A stretch of DNA of 64,000 nt from Roseomonas sp. HF4 (lineage in GTDB: Bacteria > Pseudomonadota > Alphaproteobacteria > Acetobacterales > Acetobacteraceae). Shown one piece after another: positions 1 to 8,847 of this stretch. The position numbers were made by a program, and so were the translations under genes. Each line of letters opens with the position of its first letter. The stretch's first letter is position 1. The notes beneath the pieces were generated by a model that was not told the DNA's origin, did no database searches, and was given only the letters and a program-made list of their open reading frames with translations. Location of the stretch: NCBI RefSeq assembly GCF_005222755.1, contig NZ_STGD01000001.1:186001-250000 (forward strand), read 5' to 3'.

Positions 1-1831
1 CGGCGCGCAGCGTCAGCGTGAAGGTCGCGTGCATGTCGGCGGTCAGGCGGTCGCGCACCATGGCCGTCAGCGCCGCGATCCGGTCCGCGAGGCCTGGCAG
101 CGCGCCGCCGTCGCGCAGCTCGGCCGCGATGATCCCGGGCAACGCCTGCGCGGCGGAGGACGCGCCGACATCCTCGGCGTCCGTGAAGCCCGCCTGCGCG
201 AGGCAGCGGATCAGCGCCGCGACCTCGGCGGCCTCGCGCGGCAGCACCACGCCGCGGGAGATGCGCGCATGGGTCGCGCGCACCAGCCGCGCCGCGCGCT
301 CGAGGCGCTCGGTGTAGCGGCCGAGCCAGAACAGGTTGTCCGCCACGCGCGACGGCAGCGCGCCGGGCTGGCGGCGGATCGGCAGCGGCGGCAGTTGCAG
401 CGCGGCGGGGCCGATGATGTCCGCCCCTTCCTCGGCCAGCACCCAGACATCCTTGGACAGGCCCTGCGACGGCAGCGCGCCGCCGAGCGAGGCGGGCTCC
501 CCGATCCGGGCGAGGCCGCCCGGCATGACGCGCCAGGCATCCCCGTCGAACAGCGCGAACATGCGCAGCGTGAGCGGCCGGGGCTCCAGCGCCTCCCCCA
601 CCACGCAGGGGGCGACGGACGGGGTCGGCAGGCGCGTCGCCGCGAAGGCGCTCGGACGCTGCTCCGCGGCGATCGCGTTCGCCCAGGCATCGAGCGGGAT
701 CGGCGCCGGGGAGGCGCCGTCATTGGCATCGCGCACGAGCCAGCCCGGCTCCTCGGCCAGCCGCGCGCGGGCGGCGGCGGCGCCGAGCCAGAGCGTCTCG
801 ACCGAGGGCAGCAGCAGCGCCGCGCCCAGCAGCCGTTCGGCGACGGCGGGCAGGAAGGCGGCCAGCGCCGGCGCCTCGGCCAGCGCCGCGCCGGGCGCGT
901 TGAGCAGGCGCACCGCGCCGTGCCGGGCGGCGTCGAGCAGCCCCGGCACGCCCGAGGTGCCTGCCTCGGCGCAGTCCAGCGGGTCGAGCGTCGCGCCCTC
1001 GATCCGCGAGAGGAGCACGTCAACGCGCTGCAGCCCCTGCAGGGTCTTCAGGTAGAGCACGCCGGCCCGCACCGTCAGGTCGCCGCATTCGACCAGCGCG
1101 CAGGACAATTCGCGCGACAGCAGCATGTCCTCGACCCAGCGCGGGTGGTGGGTGCCCCGCGTCAGCAGCGCGACGGCGGGGTCGGGCCGCTCGGGCGGGG
1201 CCAGGCGCTGCAGCGCGTCCTGCCAGAGGTCGAAGAAGGGGCGCATCGAGCGCACGGGCGCGCCGCGGAAGGCCTCCGGCATGATGCGCGCCAGCATCCG
1301 CCGGTTCTCGCGCGCCAGGCCCGGGCCCGCGGGCGCGGTGGTGCGGTCGGCGAGCACGCGCCAGGCGCCGTCCGGGCCGCGCAGCAGGTCGACCGCATAG
1401 AGGTGGAGCTGCGGCGCGGCGGCGGCGCGCCCCTCGCTGCGGCAGGCGCGCAGGAAGGCCGGGTTCGCATGCACCAGCTCGGGCGGCACCAGGCCTTCCG
1501 CGACCAGCGCCTGCGGGCCGTAGAAATCCTGCAGCACCGCGTCCAGCAGCCGGGCGCGCTGCGCGATCCCGGCCTCGAGCGCCGCGAATTCCGCCGCGGG
1601 CAGCACGAGCGGCAGCGGGTCGCAGCGCCAGGCGGCCTCCCGCTTCGTGCCGGGCAGCACGCCGGCGATACCCTCGTCCTCGAAGGCGCGGTCGAGGCGG
1701 CGGGCACGCTCGCCCAGCACCCCCTCCCCCATGCCGCCCAGCATGCCGAGCAGCGGGCGCCAGTGCGGGCGCACGCCGCCGCGGCCGTCGACCATCTCGT
1801 CGACCGGTGGGACCTCCACGCGGTCAGCCAT
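1..1831 (-). CDS. Circularly permuted ATP-grasp / alpha-E protein (C-terminus off window)
   Basis: The frame is open from the ATG at 1831 to the window edge, so about 610 residues are visible and the C-terminus is missing. The N-terminal ~450 residues read like the circularly permuted type-2 ATP-grasp family (DUF404/407), with segments such as VDLLRGPDGAWRVLADRT. From about residue 490 an alpha-E (DUF403) domain begins, recognisable by DNLFWLGRYTERLERA. Fused proteins of this kind are usually somewhat over 800 residues, so roughly a quarter is lost. The family is predicted to form amide or peptide bonds using ATP; the substrate is unknown. Its start overlaps the stop of the upstream transglutaminase-DUF2126 gene by 8 bases (ATGGCTGA), so the two are almost surely translated together. 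Family assignment is by remembered motifs; the reaction is inferred. Confidence 0.85.
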   Translation of the reverse strand, partial: MADRVEVPPVDEMVDGRGGVRPHWRPLLGMLGGMGEGVLGERARRLDRAFEDEGIAGVLPGTKREAAWRCDPLPLVLPAAEFAALEAGIAQRARLLDAVLQDFYGPQALVAEGLVPPELVHANPAFLRACRSEGRAAAAPQLHLYAVDLLRGPDGAWRVLADRTTAPAGPGLARENRRMLARIMPEAFRGAPVRSMRPFFDLWQDALQRLAPPERPDPAVALLTRGTHHPRWVEDMLLSRELSCALVECGDLTVRAGVLYLKTLQGLQRVDVLLSRIEGATLDPLDCAEAGTSGVPGLLDAARHGAVRLLNAPGAALAEAPALAAFLPAVAERLLGAALLLPSVETLWLGAAAARARLAEEPGWLVRDANDGASPAPIPLDAWANAIAAEQRPSAFAATRLPTPSVAPCVVGEALEPRPLTLRMFALFDGDAWRVMPGGLARIGEPASLGGALPSQGLSKDVWVLAEEGADIIGPAALQLPPLPIRRQPGALPSRVADNLFWLGRYTERLERAARLVRATHARISRGVVLPREAAEVAALIRCLAQAGFTDAEDVGASSAAQALPGIIAAELRDGGALPGLADRIAALTAMVRDRLTADMHATFTLTLRA

Positions 1832-4800
1832 GGCGTCTCAGGTCGAGGGTGAAGGGCAGTTCGAGGCCCGCCTGCGGTTCGGGCGGCGCCATGCTGCCGG
1901 GCGTGTGGCCGAAGGGCTGGAAGCGCGCGCGGCGCCGCGCCTCGGCCTCGTTCGCATTGACCGGGTAGCGGTCGTAGTTGCGCCCGCCGGGATGCGCCAC
2001 GTGATAGGTCAGGCCGCCGAGGCTGCGCCCGCTCCAGCGGTCGAAGACATCGAGGATGAGCGGCGTCTGCGGCGCGACGGTCGGATGCAGCGACGACGGC
2101 GGGTTCCACGCCTTGAAGCGGATGCCGGCCACGTATTCGCCTGCCCGCTCGGTCGCGCGGAGCGGCACCGCCACGCCGTTCACCGCGAGCAGGTGGCGGT
2201 CCGCGACCCAGTTGGTCACGCGCGCCTGCACGCGCTCGGCGCTGCTGTCCACGTAGCGGACGGTGCCGCCGGCCGACGCATCCTCCGCCAGCACGTGCCA
2301 GGGCTCCAGCGCGTGGCGCAGCTCGAGGTGGACGTCGCGCATCGGCACCTCCCCGATCATCGGGAAGCGGAAGGCGAGGTGCGTCGCGAACCAATCGGCG
2401 TCGAGCGGGGCGCCGAGGTTGCGCAGCTCGTCGATCGCGTCGCGGAAATCCTGTTCGCAATAGTGCGGCAGCATGAACTGGTCGCCGAGCCGCGTGCCCC
2501 AGCGCACCAGCCGGCGCTCGTACGGGCGTTCCCAGAAGGCGGCGACGGCGGCGCGCATCAGCAGCATCTGCGCGGCCGACATCTCGGCATGCGGCGGCAT
2601 CTCGAAGGCGCGGAACTCGACCAGGCCGCGCCGGCCGGAGGCGCTGGCCGGGTCGTACATCTTGTCGATGCAGAATTCCGTCCGGTGCGTGTTGCCGGTC
2701 ATGTCGGCCAGGATGTTGCGGAACAGCCGGTCGGTCAGCCAGGGCGGTGCCTCCTGGCCCGCGCGAACCTTGGAGAAGGCGATCTCCAGCTCATGGATCG
2801 CATCCATCCGCGCCTCGTCGATGCGCGGATGCTGGCTGGTCGGGCCGATGAACAGACCGCTGAACAGGTAGGACAGCGACGGGTGGTTGTGCCAGAAGCC
2901 GAGTAGCGACTTCAGCAGGTCGGGGCGCTTCAGGAAGGGGCTCTCGGCCGCGGTCTCGCCGCCCATCACCACATGGTTGCCGCCGCCGGTGCCGACATGG
3001 CGGCCGTCGGTCATGAACTTCTCGGCGGCGAGGCCCTCCTGGCGGGCGGCCTCATAGAGCTGCCCGGTGCGCTCGACGACCTCATCCCAGCGGCGGGCGG
3101 GGTGGATGTTCACTTCGATCACGCCGGGGTCGGGCGTCACCGAGAAGTGCAGCAGGCGCGAGTCCGACGGCGGCAGGTAGCCTTCCAGCACGACCTTGCG
3201 GCCGGTCTCGGCGGCCGTCGCCTCGATCGCGGCGGTCAGGTCGAGCCAGTCCTCGGCGGCCGTCAGCGGCGGGTAGAAGACATGGATCTTGCCGTCCCGC
3301 GCCTCGACCGTGAGCGCGGTGCGCACCACGCCGGGGTCCGAGACGCCGACCACCGGGATGTCCTGCGGCTGCGGCCGGAAGGCCTCGATGGCCGAGGTGG
3401 TGCGCTCGCCCGGCCGCGGCGGGCGCAGCGCCGCCTGGTCGAGGCTCGCGGGTGCGTGCTGCGCGCGCAGCGCCCGCTGCGCCATGAGCGCGGCATGGGG
3501 CGGCAGGTCGTCGCGCCAGGCAAAAGGGTCGGCCTCGTGCTCGGCCACGCGCAGCGCGTCCTCCGCGCTCATCCAGGGCAGGCTGGCCAGCGGCAGGCGG
3601 AGCCCGACGGGGCTGTCACCCGGCACGAGGAACAGGTGGTCGCCGCGCAGGAACCAGCGGCCGGACTGCCAGCGCCGGGCGCCGTCCTGCAGGACGCGGC
3701 GCAGCGGCAGCACGGCGCCGACCTCGGAGGAGAGGCCCTGGCCGAACACCCGCGCCAGGCGCTCGCGCTCCAGCGCGTCGACCAGGCGGCTGTCCTCGGC
3801 GACCACGTTGGCCGGCAGGCGCTTTTCCTTCCACAGGTAGTAGTGGATGTCCTCGTGCGCGCCCTGCACCAGCGCGGGGTCGACCTGCAGCCGCTCGGCG
3901 AGCTGGCGGGCGAAGCGCATGGCGTCGGCCGCGGTCGCGTCGTCGGTGTCGTCGTCCGAGGCCAGCAGCGCGGGGTCGAGCCAGACCGGCTCCCCATCCG
4001 CGCGCCAGTGGGAATAGAGTGCCCAGCGCGGCAGCTGTTCCCCCGGATAATGCTTGCCCATCGCGCATTGCAGGGCCGCCCCGGGCGACCAGAGTGCCAC
4101 CAGCCGGCGCAGCAGCCGCCCGGCATAGGCGCGCTTGGTGGGACCCAGCGCATCGGTGTTCCATTCGGCCGCATCGCGGTCCGACGCCGCGACGAAGGTG
4201 GGCTCGCCGCCCATGGTCAGGCGCAGGCCGAGCCGCGCCAGCTTCGCGTCCACCCGGTCGCCCGCGGCGCGGATCGCCTGCCACTGGGCGGGCGTGTAGG
4301 GCTTGGTCACGCGCGGCGTTTCGCGGATGCGCGCGACGCTCATCTCGAAGCCGAACTCGGTCTCCACCTTCTCGAGCCCGCCCGAAATGGGCGCGGCGGA
4401 TTGCGGCTCGGGCGTCGCGGCCAGCGGGATGTGGCCTTCCCCGGTCATGAGCCCCGAGGTGGCGTCGAGGCCGATCCAGCCCGCGCCCGGCAGGTAGACC
4501 TCCGCCCAGGCGTGCAGGTCGGTGAAGTCCGCGGTCGGGCCCTCGGGGCCTTCCAGCGGCTTCTGGTCGGCGACCAGCTGGATCAGGTAGCCCGAGACGA
4601 AGCGCGCCGCGAAGCCGAGGCGGCGCAGCAGCTGCACCAGCAGCCAGGCGCTGTCGCGGCAGGACCCCTTGCCCTTCGCCAGCGTCTCCTCCGGCGCCCA
4701 GACGCCGGGCTCCATGCGCACGACATAGGCGATCCGGGCCTGGATCATGGCGTTCAGCGCGACCAGCATGTCGACGGTGCGCTGCTCGCCCCGCGGCACC

Positions 4801-5198
4801 TCGGCCAGCAGGCGGTCGAGCAGCGGCCCGGCGGGGTCGATGCGGCGGAACGGGGCCAGTTCCTGCTCGAGCCCCGGGTCGTAGGCGAAGGGCCAGGTCT
4901 CGGCCTCGGGCTCCAGGAAGAAGTCGAAGGGGTTGATCGTCGCCATGTCCGCGACGAGGTCGACCGTCACGTCGAAATGCGTCACGCGCTCGGGGAACAC
5001 CACGCGGGCGAGGAAATTGCCCTGCGGGTCCTGCTGCCAGTTCAGGAAATGCGGCTTCGGCTCGACCTTCAGCGCGTAGGACAACACGGGCGTGCGGCTG
5101 TGCGGCGCGGGGCGCAGCCGGATGGTCTGCGGGCCGAGGGTCGCGGGGCGCGCGTAGCGATAGGTCGTTCGATGCGTCAGCGCGACATGGATGGACAT
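1824..5198 (-). CDS. Transglutaminase-like / DUF2126 putative amidoligase
   Basis: A 1124-residue protein. Residues 1-90 match the beta-rich bacterial transglutaminase N-terminal domain. The papain-like core follows with a plausible catalytic triad: Cys180 in KGSCRDSAW, His229 in DLHAWAEV and Asp245 in GLDATSG. The remaining ~800 residues are DUF2126, annotated in Pfam as a putative amidoligase. The start is placed at the ATG giving MSIHVALTHRTTYRY, the usual beginning of the family; an in-frame ATG 57 bases upstream would add a tail with no family likeness. The gene heads a coupled pair with the ATP-grasp/alpha-E gene, a frequent partner. Together they suggest synthesis and trimming of a modified peptide or amide in the cytoplasm; the product is not known. 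Confidence 0.9.
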   Translation of the reverse strand: MSIHVALTHRTTYRYARPATLGPQTIRLRPAPHSRTPVLSYALKVEPKPHFLNWQQDPQGNFLARVVFPERVTHFDVTVDLVADMATINPFDFFLEPEAETWPFAYDPGLEQELAPFRRIDPAGPLLDRLLAEVPRGEQRTVDMLVALNAMIQARIAYVVRMEPGVWAPEETLAKGKGSCRDSAWLLVQLLRRLGFAARFVSGYLIQLVADQKPLEGPEGPTADFTDLHAWAEVYLPGAGWIGLDATSGLMTGEGHIPLAATPEPQSAAPISGGLEKVETEFGFEMSVARIRETPRVTKPYTPAQWQAIRAAGDRVDAKLARLGLRLTMGGEPTFVAASDRDAAEWNTDALGPTKRAYAGRLLRRLVALWSPGAALQCAMGKHYPGEQLPRWALYSHWRADGEPVWLDPALLASDDDTDDATAADAMRFARQLAERLQVDPALVQGAHEDIHYYLWKEKRLPANVVAEDSRLVDALERERLARVFGQGLSSEVGAVLPLRRVLQDGARRWQSGRWFLRGDHLFLVPGDSPVGLRLPLASLPWMSAEDALRVAEHEADPFAWRDDLPPHAALMAQRALRAQHAPASLDQAALRPPRPGERTTSAIEAFRPQPQDIPVVGVSDPGVVRTALTVEARDGKIHVFYPPLTAAEDWLDLTAAIEATAAETGRKVVLEGYLPPSDSRLLHFSVTPDPGVIEVNIHPARRWDEVVERTGQLYEAARQEGLAAEKFMTDGRHVGTGGGNHVVMGGETAAESPFLKRPDLLKSLLGFWHNHPSLSYLFSGLFIGPTSQHPRIDEARMDAIHELEIAFSKVRAGQEAPPWLTDRLFRNILADMTGNTHRTEFCIDKMYDPASASGRRGLVEFRAFEMPPHAEMSAAQMLLMRAAVAAFWERPYERRLVRWGTRLGDQFMLPHYCEQDFRDAIDELRNLGAPLDADWFATHLAFRFPMIGEVPMRDVHLELRHALEPWHVLAEDASAGGTVRYVDSSAERVQARVTNWVADRHLLAVNGVAVPLRATERAGEYVAGIRFKAWNPPSSLHPTVAPQTPLILDVFDRWSGRSLGGLTYHVAHPGGRNYDRYPVNANEAEARRRARFQPFGHTPGSMAPPEPQAGLELPFTLDLRRHG

Positions 5199-5371
5199 GG
5201 GCAGGCCTGGCCTCGGTTCGTGGATGCTTTCCCATGGATGCAAGGCGCGGTCCACCGGGGATGCGACGCGGCGCCCGGCGCGGCGATCTCCAGCCGGCCG
5301 TTGCGCTGGATCAAGACCTGCGGCCGCGCGGACAGGCTACGCAGGGGCGGCAACGACCGGGAGGAGCAACC

Positions 5372-6709
5372 ATGCCCGCGACGATCCTGATCGGCGCCTA
5401 TGCGGTGCTCGTGGTCCTGCCCGTCGCGCTCGGCTGGCTGCTGGTCGGGCCGGCACGCCCATGGCCTGACGAATTGTCCTCGGCGCTGGCGATGGCGGGG
5501 TTCGCGGCGCTGCTGCTGGAATTCCTGCTCTCGGGCCGGTTCCGCGTCGTCACCGGCGGCATCGGCATCGACCGGACCATGCGCTGGCACCAGTTCTTTG
5601 CCCGCGTGCTGACGGTGGCGCTGCTGGTCCATCCGGCGCTCTATTCCTACAACGCCTACCAGTTCACGGGCCCCGGGCTCTGGCAGTCGCTGGCGCCGGG
5701 CGACCCGGCGCGCGCGGCGGTCCTCGGCCTCGACGCCGGCTCGACGCTGACCGGCTGGCTGGCCTGGATGTTCCTGCTGGCGCTGACCGGCATGGCGATC
5801 TTTCGCGACCAGATGCCCTACAGCTACGAGGCCTGGCGCCTGATGCACGGGCTGACGGCCGCGGCCGTCGCCGTGATGGGGCTGCACCATGCGCTGGATG
5901 CCGGGCGCTACAGCGCCATGCCCGTCCTGGCGGCCTACTGGGCGGCGCTGGTGGGCCTCGCGCTGTTCACGCTGCTGACGGTCTACCTGCTCAGGCCGCT
6001 GCGCCTCACGCGGCGCCCCTGGCGCATCGCCGCGGTCGTGCCGGCCGCGGAGCGGACCTGGGAGGTGGCGCTGGAGCCGGACGGCCATGACGGGCTGGCG
6101 TACAAGGCGGGGCAGTTCGCCTGGGTGCGGCTCGACCGTTCGGCTTTCTCGATGCGGGAGCACCCGTTCTCGATCGCCTCGGCGCCGGGCTCGGGCCGCC
6201 GGCTGTCCTTCCTGATCAAGGAGGCGGGGGATTTCACGCGCACGATCGGCAGCCTGCCGGCCGGTGCGCGCGCCTTCGTGGACGGGCCCTACGGGCACCT
6301 GACACTCGCGGGGCGGCGCGAGCCGGGGCTCTGCCTGATCGGCGGGGGCGTCGGCGTCGCGCCGCTGCTGTCGGTGCTGCGGGGCGCGCGGGGGCAGGGC
6401 GATGCGCGCCCTGCCCTGCTCCTCTACGGCAACCGCCACGAGGGGCAGATCCTGGCGCGCGAGGAACTCGCGGCGATGCCGGGGGTCGAGACGGTGCATG
6501 TGTTGCAGGAGCCGCCGCCGGGCTGGCCGGGCGCCACCGGCCTGGTGACCGCCGCCTTCGTGCAGGAACGATGCGCCGGGGCCGCCGCGGCCGGATGGCT
6601 GTTCATGCTGTGCGGCCCGCCGGCGATGATGCGCGAGGTGCGCCGCGGGCTGCGCGCGGTGGGCGTGCCGGGGGCGCGGATCCTGGAGGAACGCTTCGTC
6701 TACGACTGA
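5372..6709 (+). CDS. Ferric reductase-like flavohaem oxidoreductase
   Basis: A 445-residue protein with an N-terminal membrane half and a cytoplasmic FAD/NAD(P)H half. About six hydrophobic helices occupy residues 1-210, carrying His73 and His87 on one helix pair and His159 and His172/173 on another, as expected for haem ligands in ferric-reductase/NOX-type domains. The reductase half shows the FAD motif REHPFSIAS (263-271), the nucleotide loop GGGVGVAP (324-331) and a C-terminal LCGPPAMM. It should pass electrons from NAD(P)H through FAD and haem across the inner membrane; the acceptor (ferric iron, oxygen or a partner) cannot be told. The start at 5372 is chosen for the GGAGGAGC Shine-Dalgarno just upstream. 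It is divergent from the amidoligase gene; 173 bases separate them. Confidence 0.88.
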   Translation: MPATILIGAYAVLVVLPVALGWLLVGPARPWPDELSSALAMAGFAALLLEFLLSGRFRVVTGGIGIDRTMRWHQFFARVLTVALLVHPALYSYNAYQFTGPGLWQSLAPGDPARAAVLGLDAGSTLTGWLAWMFLLALTGMAIFRDQMPYSYEAWRLMHGLTAAAVAVMGLHHALDAGRYSAMPVLAAYWAALVGLALFTLLTVYLLRPLRLTRRPWRIAAVVPAAERTWEVALEPDGHDGLAYKAGQFAWVRLDRSAFSMREHPFSIASAPGSGRRLSFLIKEAGDFTRTIGSLPAGARAFVDGPYGHLTLAGRREPGLCLIGGGVGVAPLLSVLRGARGQGDARPALLLYGNRHEGQILAREELAAMPGVETVHVLQEPPPGWPGATGLVTAAFVQERCAGAAAAGWLFMLCGPPAMMREVRRGLRAVGVPGARILEERFVYD

Positions 6710-6756
6710 GGTGAGGCGCACGAACGCCACGGTGACGCGTCGCAGTGCAATGGGAA

Positions 6757-6900
6757 AGGAAGGGCGGGGGGAGAAGGGAACTTCTCCCCCCGCCCCCCCC
6801 ACAACCTTCTTTGGCACTTGGCGCCCGACCGCCCGGGACCTGCGCCAAATGCCAAGGAAGGGAGGGGGTTCGGGGGAGTTTCCCCTCCCCCGACCTTCCC
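6757..6900. repeat. Multi-hairpin intergenic element, copy A
   Basis: Three nested inverted repeats lie in a row. First is a near-perfect palindrome at 6762-6795 (core GGGGGGAGAAG-GGAA-CTTCTCCCCCC). Second is a long inverted repeat, CCTTCTTTGGCACTTGGCGC at 6805-6824 against 6842-6861, with two mismatches in 20. Third is a 9-bp stem at 6870-6893 built on CGGGGGAG/CTCCCCCG. The same architecture occurs at 8695-8838 and, inverted, at 22735-22919. It lies between two co-directional plus-strand genes. There is no U-tract after any stem, so it is not a standard intrinsic terminator. Confidence 0.85.
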
Positions 6901-6972
6901 ACCGCCCCCGCGCAAGTTGAGCCGGCCGCCCCGAGCGCCTAGGCTTCGGTGCAACGGGAAGGGAATGAGCCG

Positions 6973-8679
6973 ATGGCCGATCTGGTGATCCGGGGCGGAA
7001 CCGTGGTGGACGGCACCGGCGCGCCGCCCATCGAAGCCGATGTCGCGATCGAGGGCGGCCGCATCACGGAAGTGGGCCGCGTCGCCGCCCGCGGCCGGGC
7101 CGAGATCGACGCGCGCGGGCACATCGTCAGCCCCGGCTTCGTCGACATCCACACGCATTACGACGGGCAGGCGGTGTGGGACAGCCACCTCGCGCCCTCC
7201 GCCTGGCATGGCGTGACGACGGCGGTGATGGGCAATTGCGGCGTCGGTTTCGCGCCCTGCCGCGAAGCGGACCGCGAGAAGCTGATCGAGTTGATGGAGG
7301 GCGTCGAGGACATCCCTGGCCCCATCCTGCATGAGGGCCTCGACTGGCGGTGGGAGACCTTCCCCGAATACCTCGACGCGCTGGACGCGAAGCCGCGCGA
7401 CATCGACATCTGCGCGCTGCTGCCGCATGGCGCGCTGCGGGTTCATGTGATGGGGGAACGCGGCCTCGCGCTCGAGAACGCGAACCAGGGCGACATCGCG
7501 CGCATGCGCGCGCTGACGGCCGAGGCGGTGCGCGCCGGCGCCTTCGGCGTCTCGACGTCGCGCACCATTTCCCACCGCACGCTGAAGGGTGACCCGACGC
7601 CGACGCTGCGTGCCCAGGAGGAGGAACTGCGCGGCCTGGCGCTCGGCCTGCGCGACGGCGGCGGCGGGCTGCTCGAACTGGTGAGCGACTGGAACACGCC
7701 CGACCCCGCGACGGAATTCGCGATCGTCCGCCGCGTGGTCGAGGCGACCGGGCAGCCGGTCGTGTTCTCGCTGACCGCGCGGCACGACCGGACGAAGGCA
7801 TGGCAGGAATTGCTGGCGATGTCGGATGCGGCGGCCGCCAAGGGACTGCCGATCCGGCCCGTCTTCCCGCCGCGGCCGATCGGCATCCTGCTCGGGCTGC
7901 AGGGCAGCCAGAACCCGTTTTCGGGCTGCGCGTCCTACAAGGCCGTCGCGCACCTGCCGGCGCCCGCGCGCGCGGCGGCGATGCGCGATGCGTCGCTGCG
8001 CGCGCGCATCCTGTCGGAGGACCGCGTGGCGGGGTCGAACTTCCCGCTGATCACGCGCCTCGGCTTCGAGCGGATGTTCCCCTTCGGCGACCCGCCCGAC
8101 TACGCGCCGCCGCGCGACGCCTCGATCGCCGCCATCGCGGCGCGGGAGGGGCGAAGCGCCGAGGAGGTCGCCTACGACCTGCTGGTGGCCGAGGACGGCG
8201 CCGGCTTCATCTTCGCGCCGCTGACGAACTTCGCTGACTACACGCTCTCGGCCAGCGCGGAGTGCCTGCGCCATCCGAACGCCATCGCGGGGCTGTCGGA
8301 CGGGGGCGCGCATGTCGGCTTCATCTCGGACGGGTCCTTCCCGACCTTCCTGCTCGCCTACTGGGCGCGGGACGCGAAGGAGGCGGTCTTCCCGGTCGAG
8401 GAGATCGTGCGGCGCCTTACGTCCGACACCGCGCGCGCGGCGGGGCTCTCCGACCGCGGCGTGCTGCGGGCCGGGATGCGCGCGGACGTGAACGTGTTCG
8501 ACCTGGGTGCGCTGTCGCTCGAGGCGCCGCGCATGGTGGCCGACCTGCCGGCGGGCGGGCGGCGCCTGCTGCAGCGGGCACGCGGCTATGTCGCGACCGT
8601 TGTGGCCGGGGAGGTGACCTACCGCGACGGGGAGGCGACCGGCGCGCTGCCGGGCCGCCTGGTGCGCAAGGCGGCGTGA
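6973..8679 (+). CDS. N-acyl-D-amino-acid deacylase (D-aminoacylase family amidohydrolase)
   Basis: A 568-residue cytoplasmic amidohydrolase. The metal-binding HTH of the family is at His60-His62 in [11 protein letters not shown], followed by Cys89 in GNCGVGF, which corresponds to the metal-bridging cysteine of D-aminoacylases. Later the metal/catalytic Asp sits in [10 protein letters not shown]. The family hydrolyses N-acyl-D-amino acids, and some members act on other cyclic or acylated amides, so the exact substrate is open. The start at ATG 6973 gives the typical [16 protein letters not shown]; an in-frame ATG eight codons upstream lacks family likeness, and the purine-rich run GGGAAGGGAATG ahead of 6973 is a plausible ribosome binding site. 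It converges on the Liv operon across hairpin element B. Confidence 0.9.
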   Translation: MADLVIRGGTVVDGTGAPPIEADVAIEGGRITEVGRVAARGRAEIDARGHIVSPGFVDIHTHYDGQAVWDSHLAPSAWHGVTTAVMGNCGVGFAPCREADREKLIELMEGVEDIPGPILHEGLDWRWETFPEYLDALDAKPRDIDICALLPHGALRVHVMGERGLALENANQGDIARMRALTAEAVRAGAFGVSTSRTISHRTLKGDPTPTLRAQEEELRGLALGLRDGGGGLLELVSDWNTPDPATEFAIVRRVVEATGQPVVFSLTARHDRTKAWQELLAMSDAAAAKGLPIRPVFPPRPIGILLGLQGSQNPFSGCASYKAVAHLPAPARAAAMRDASLRARILSEDRVAGSNFPLITRLGFERMFPFGDPPDYAPPRDASIAAIAAREGRSAEEVAYDLLVAEDGAGFIFAPLTNFADYTLSASAECLRHPNAIAGLSDGGAHVGFISDGSFPTFLLAYWARDAKEAVFPVEEIVRRLTSDTARAAGLSDRGVLRAGMRADVNVFDLGALSLEAPRMVADLPAGGRRLLQRARGYVATVVAGEVTYRDGEATGALPGRLVRKAA

Positions 8680-8694
8680 GCCGCGGAGGGGTTT

Positions 8695-8838
8695 CGAAGG
8701 CAGAAGCGGGGGGAGAAGGGAACTTCTCCCCCCGAACCCCCCTCAACCTTCTTTGGTACTTGGCGTCCACCTTCGAAGGTCGGCGCCCGGTGCCAAAGAA
8801 GGGAGGGGGATCGGGGGAGGTTCTCCTCCCCCGACCTT
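8695..8838. repeat. Multi-hairpin intergenic element, copy B
   Basis: The layout is the same as copy A at 6757-6900. There is a perfect palindrome at 8707-8734 (GGGGGGAGAAG-GGAA-CTTCTCCCCCC). A long imperfect inverted repeat at 8747-8803 has the palindrome ACCTTCGAAGGT in its apex. A 10-bp stem TCGGGGGAGG/CCTCCCCCGA with loop TTCT lies at 8811-8834. It fills almost the whole gap between two convergent genes, so it may help end transcription from both sides, although no U-tract follows. Confidence 0.85.
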
Positions 8839-8847
8839 GATCGACCT

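Noticed and set aside
29-1852. A 607-codon plus-strand frame at the left edge
   Set aside because: Shadow of the ATP-grasp/alpha-E gene, which has the DNLFWLGRYTERLERA signature on the minus strand.
2973-5390. An 805-codon plus-strand frame across the DUF2126 gene
   Set aside because: Composition and lack of motifs mark it as the shadow of the transglutaminase-amidoligase gene, whose catalytic triad is visible.
6757-6900. Elements A-C as CRISPR repeats
   Set aside because: They are three separate loci with nested hairpins, without regularly spaced direct repeats and unique spacers, and no cas genes are nearby.
8695-8838. Elements A-C as intrinsic terminators
   Set aside because: Stems are strong but no run of T follows on either strand, in contrast to the tig terminator at 17616-17646.
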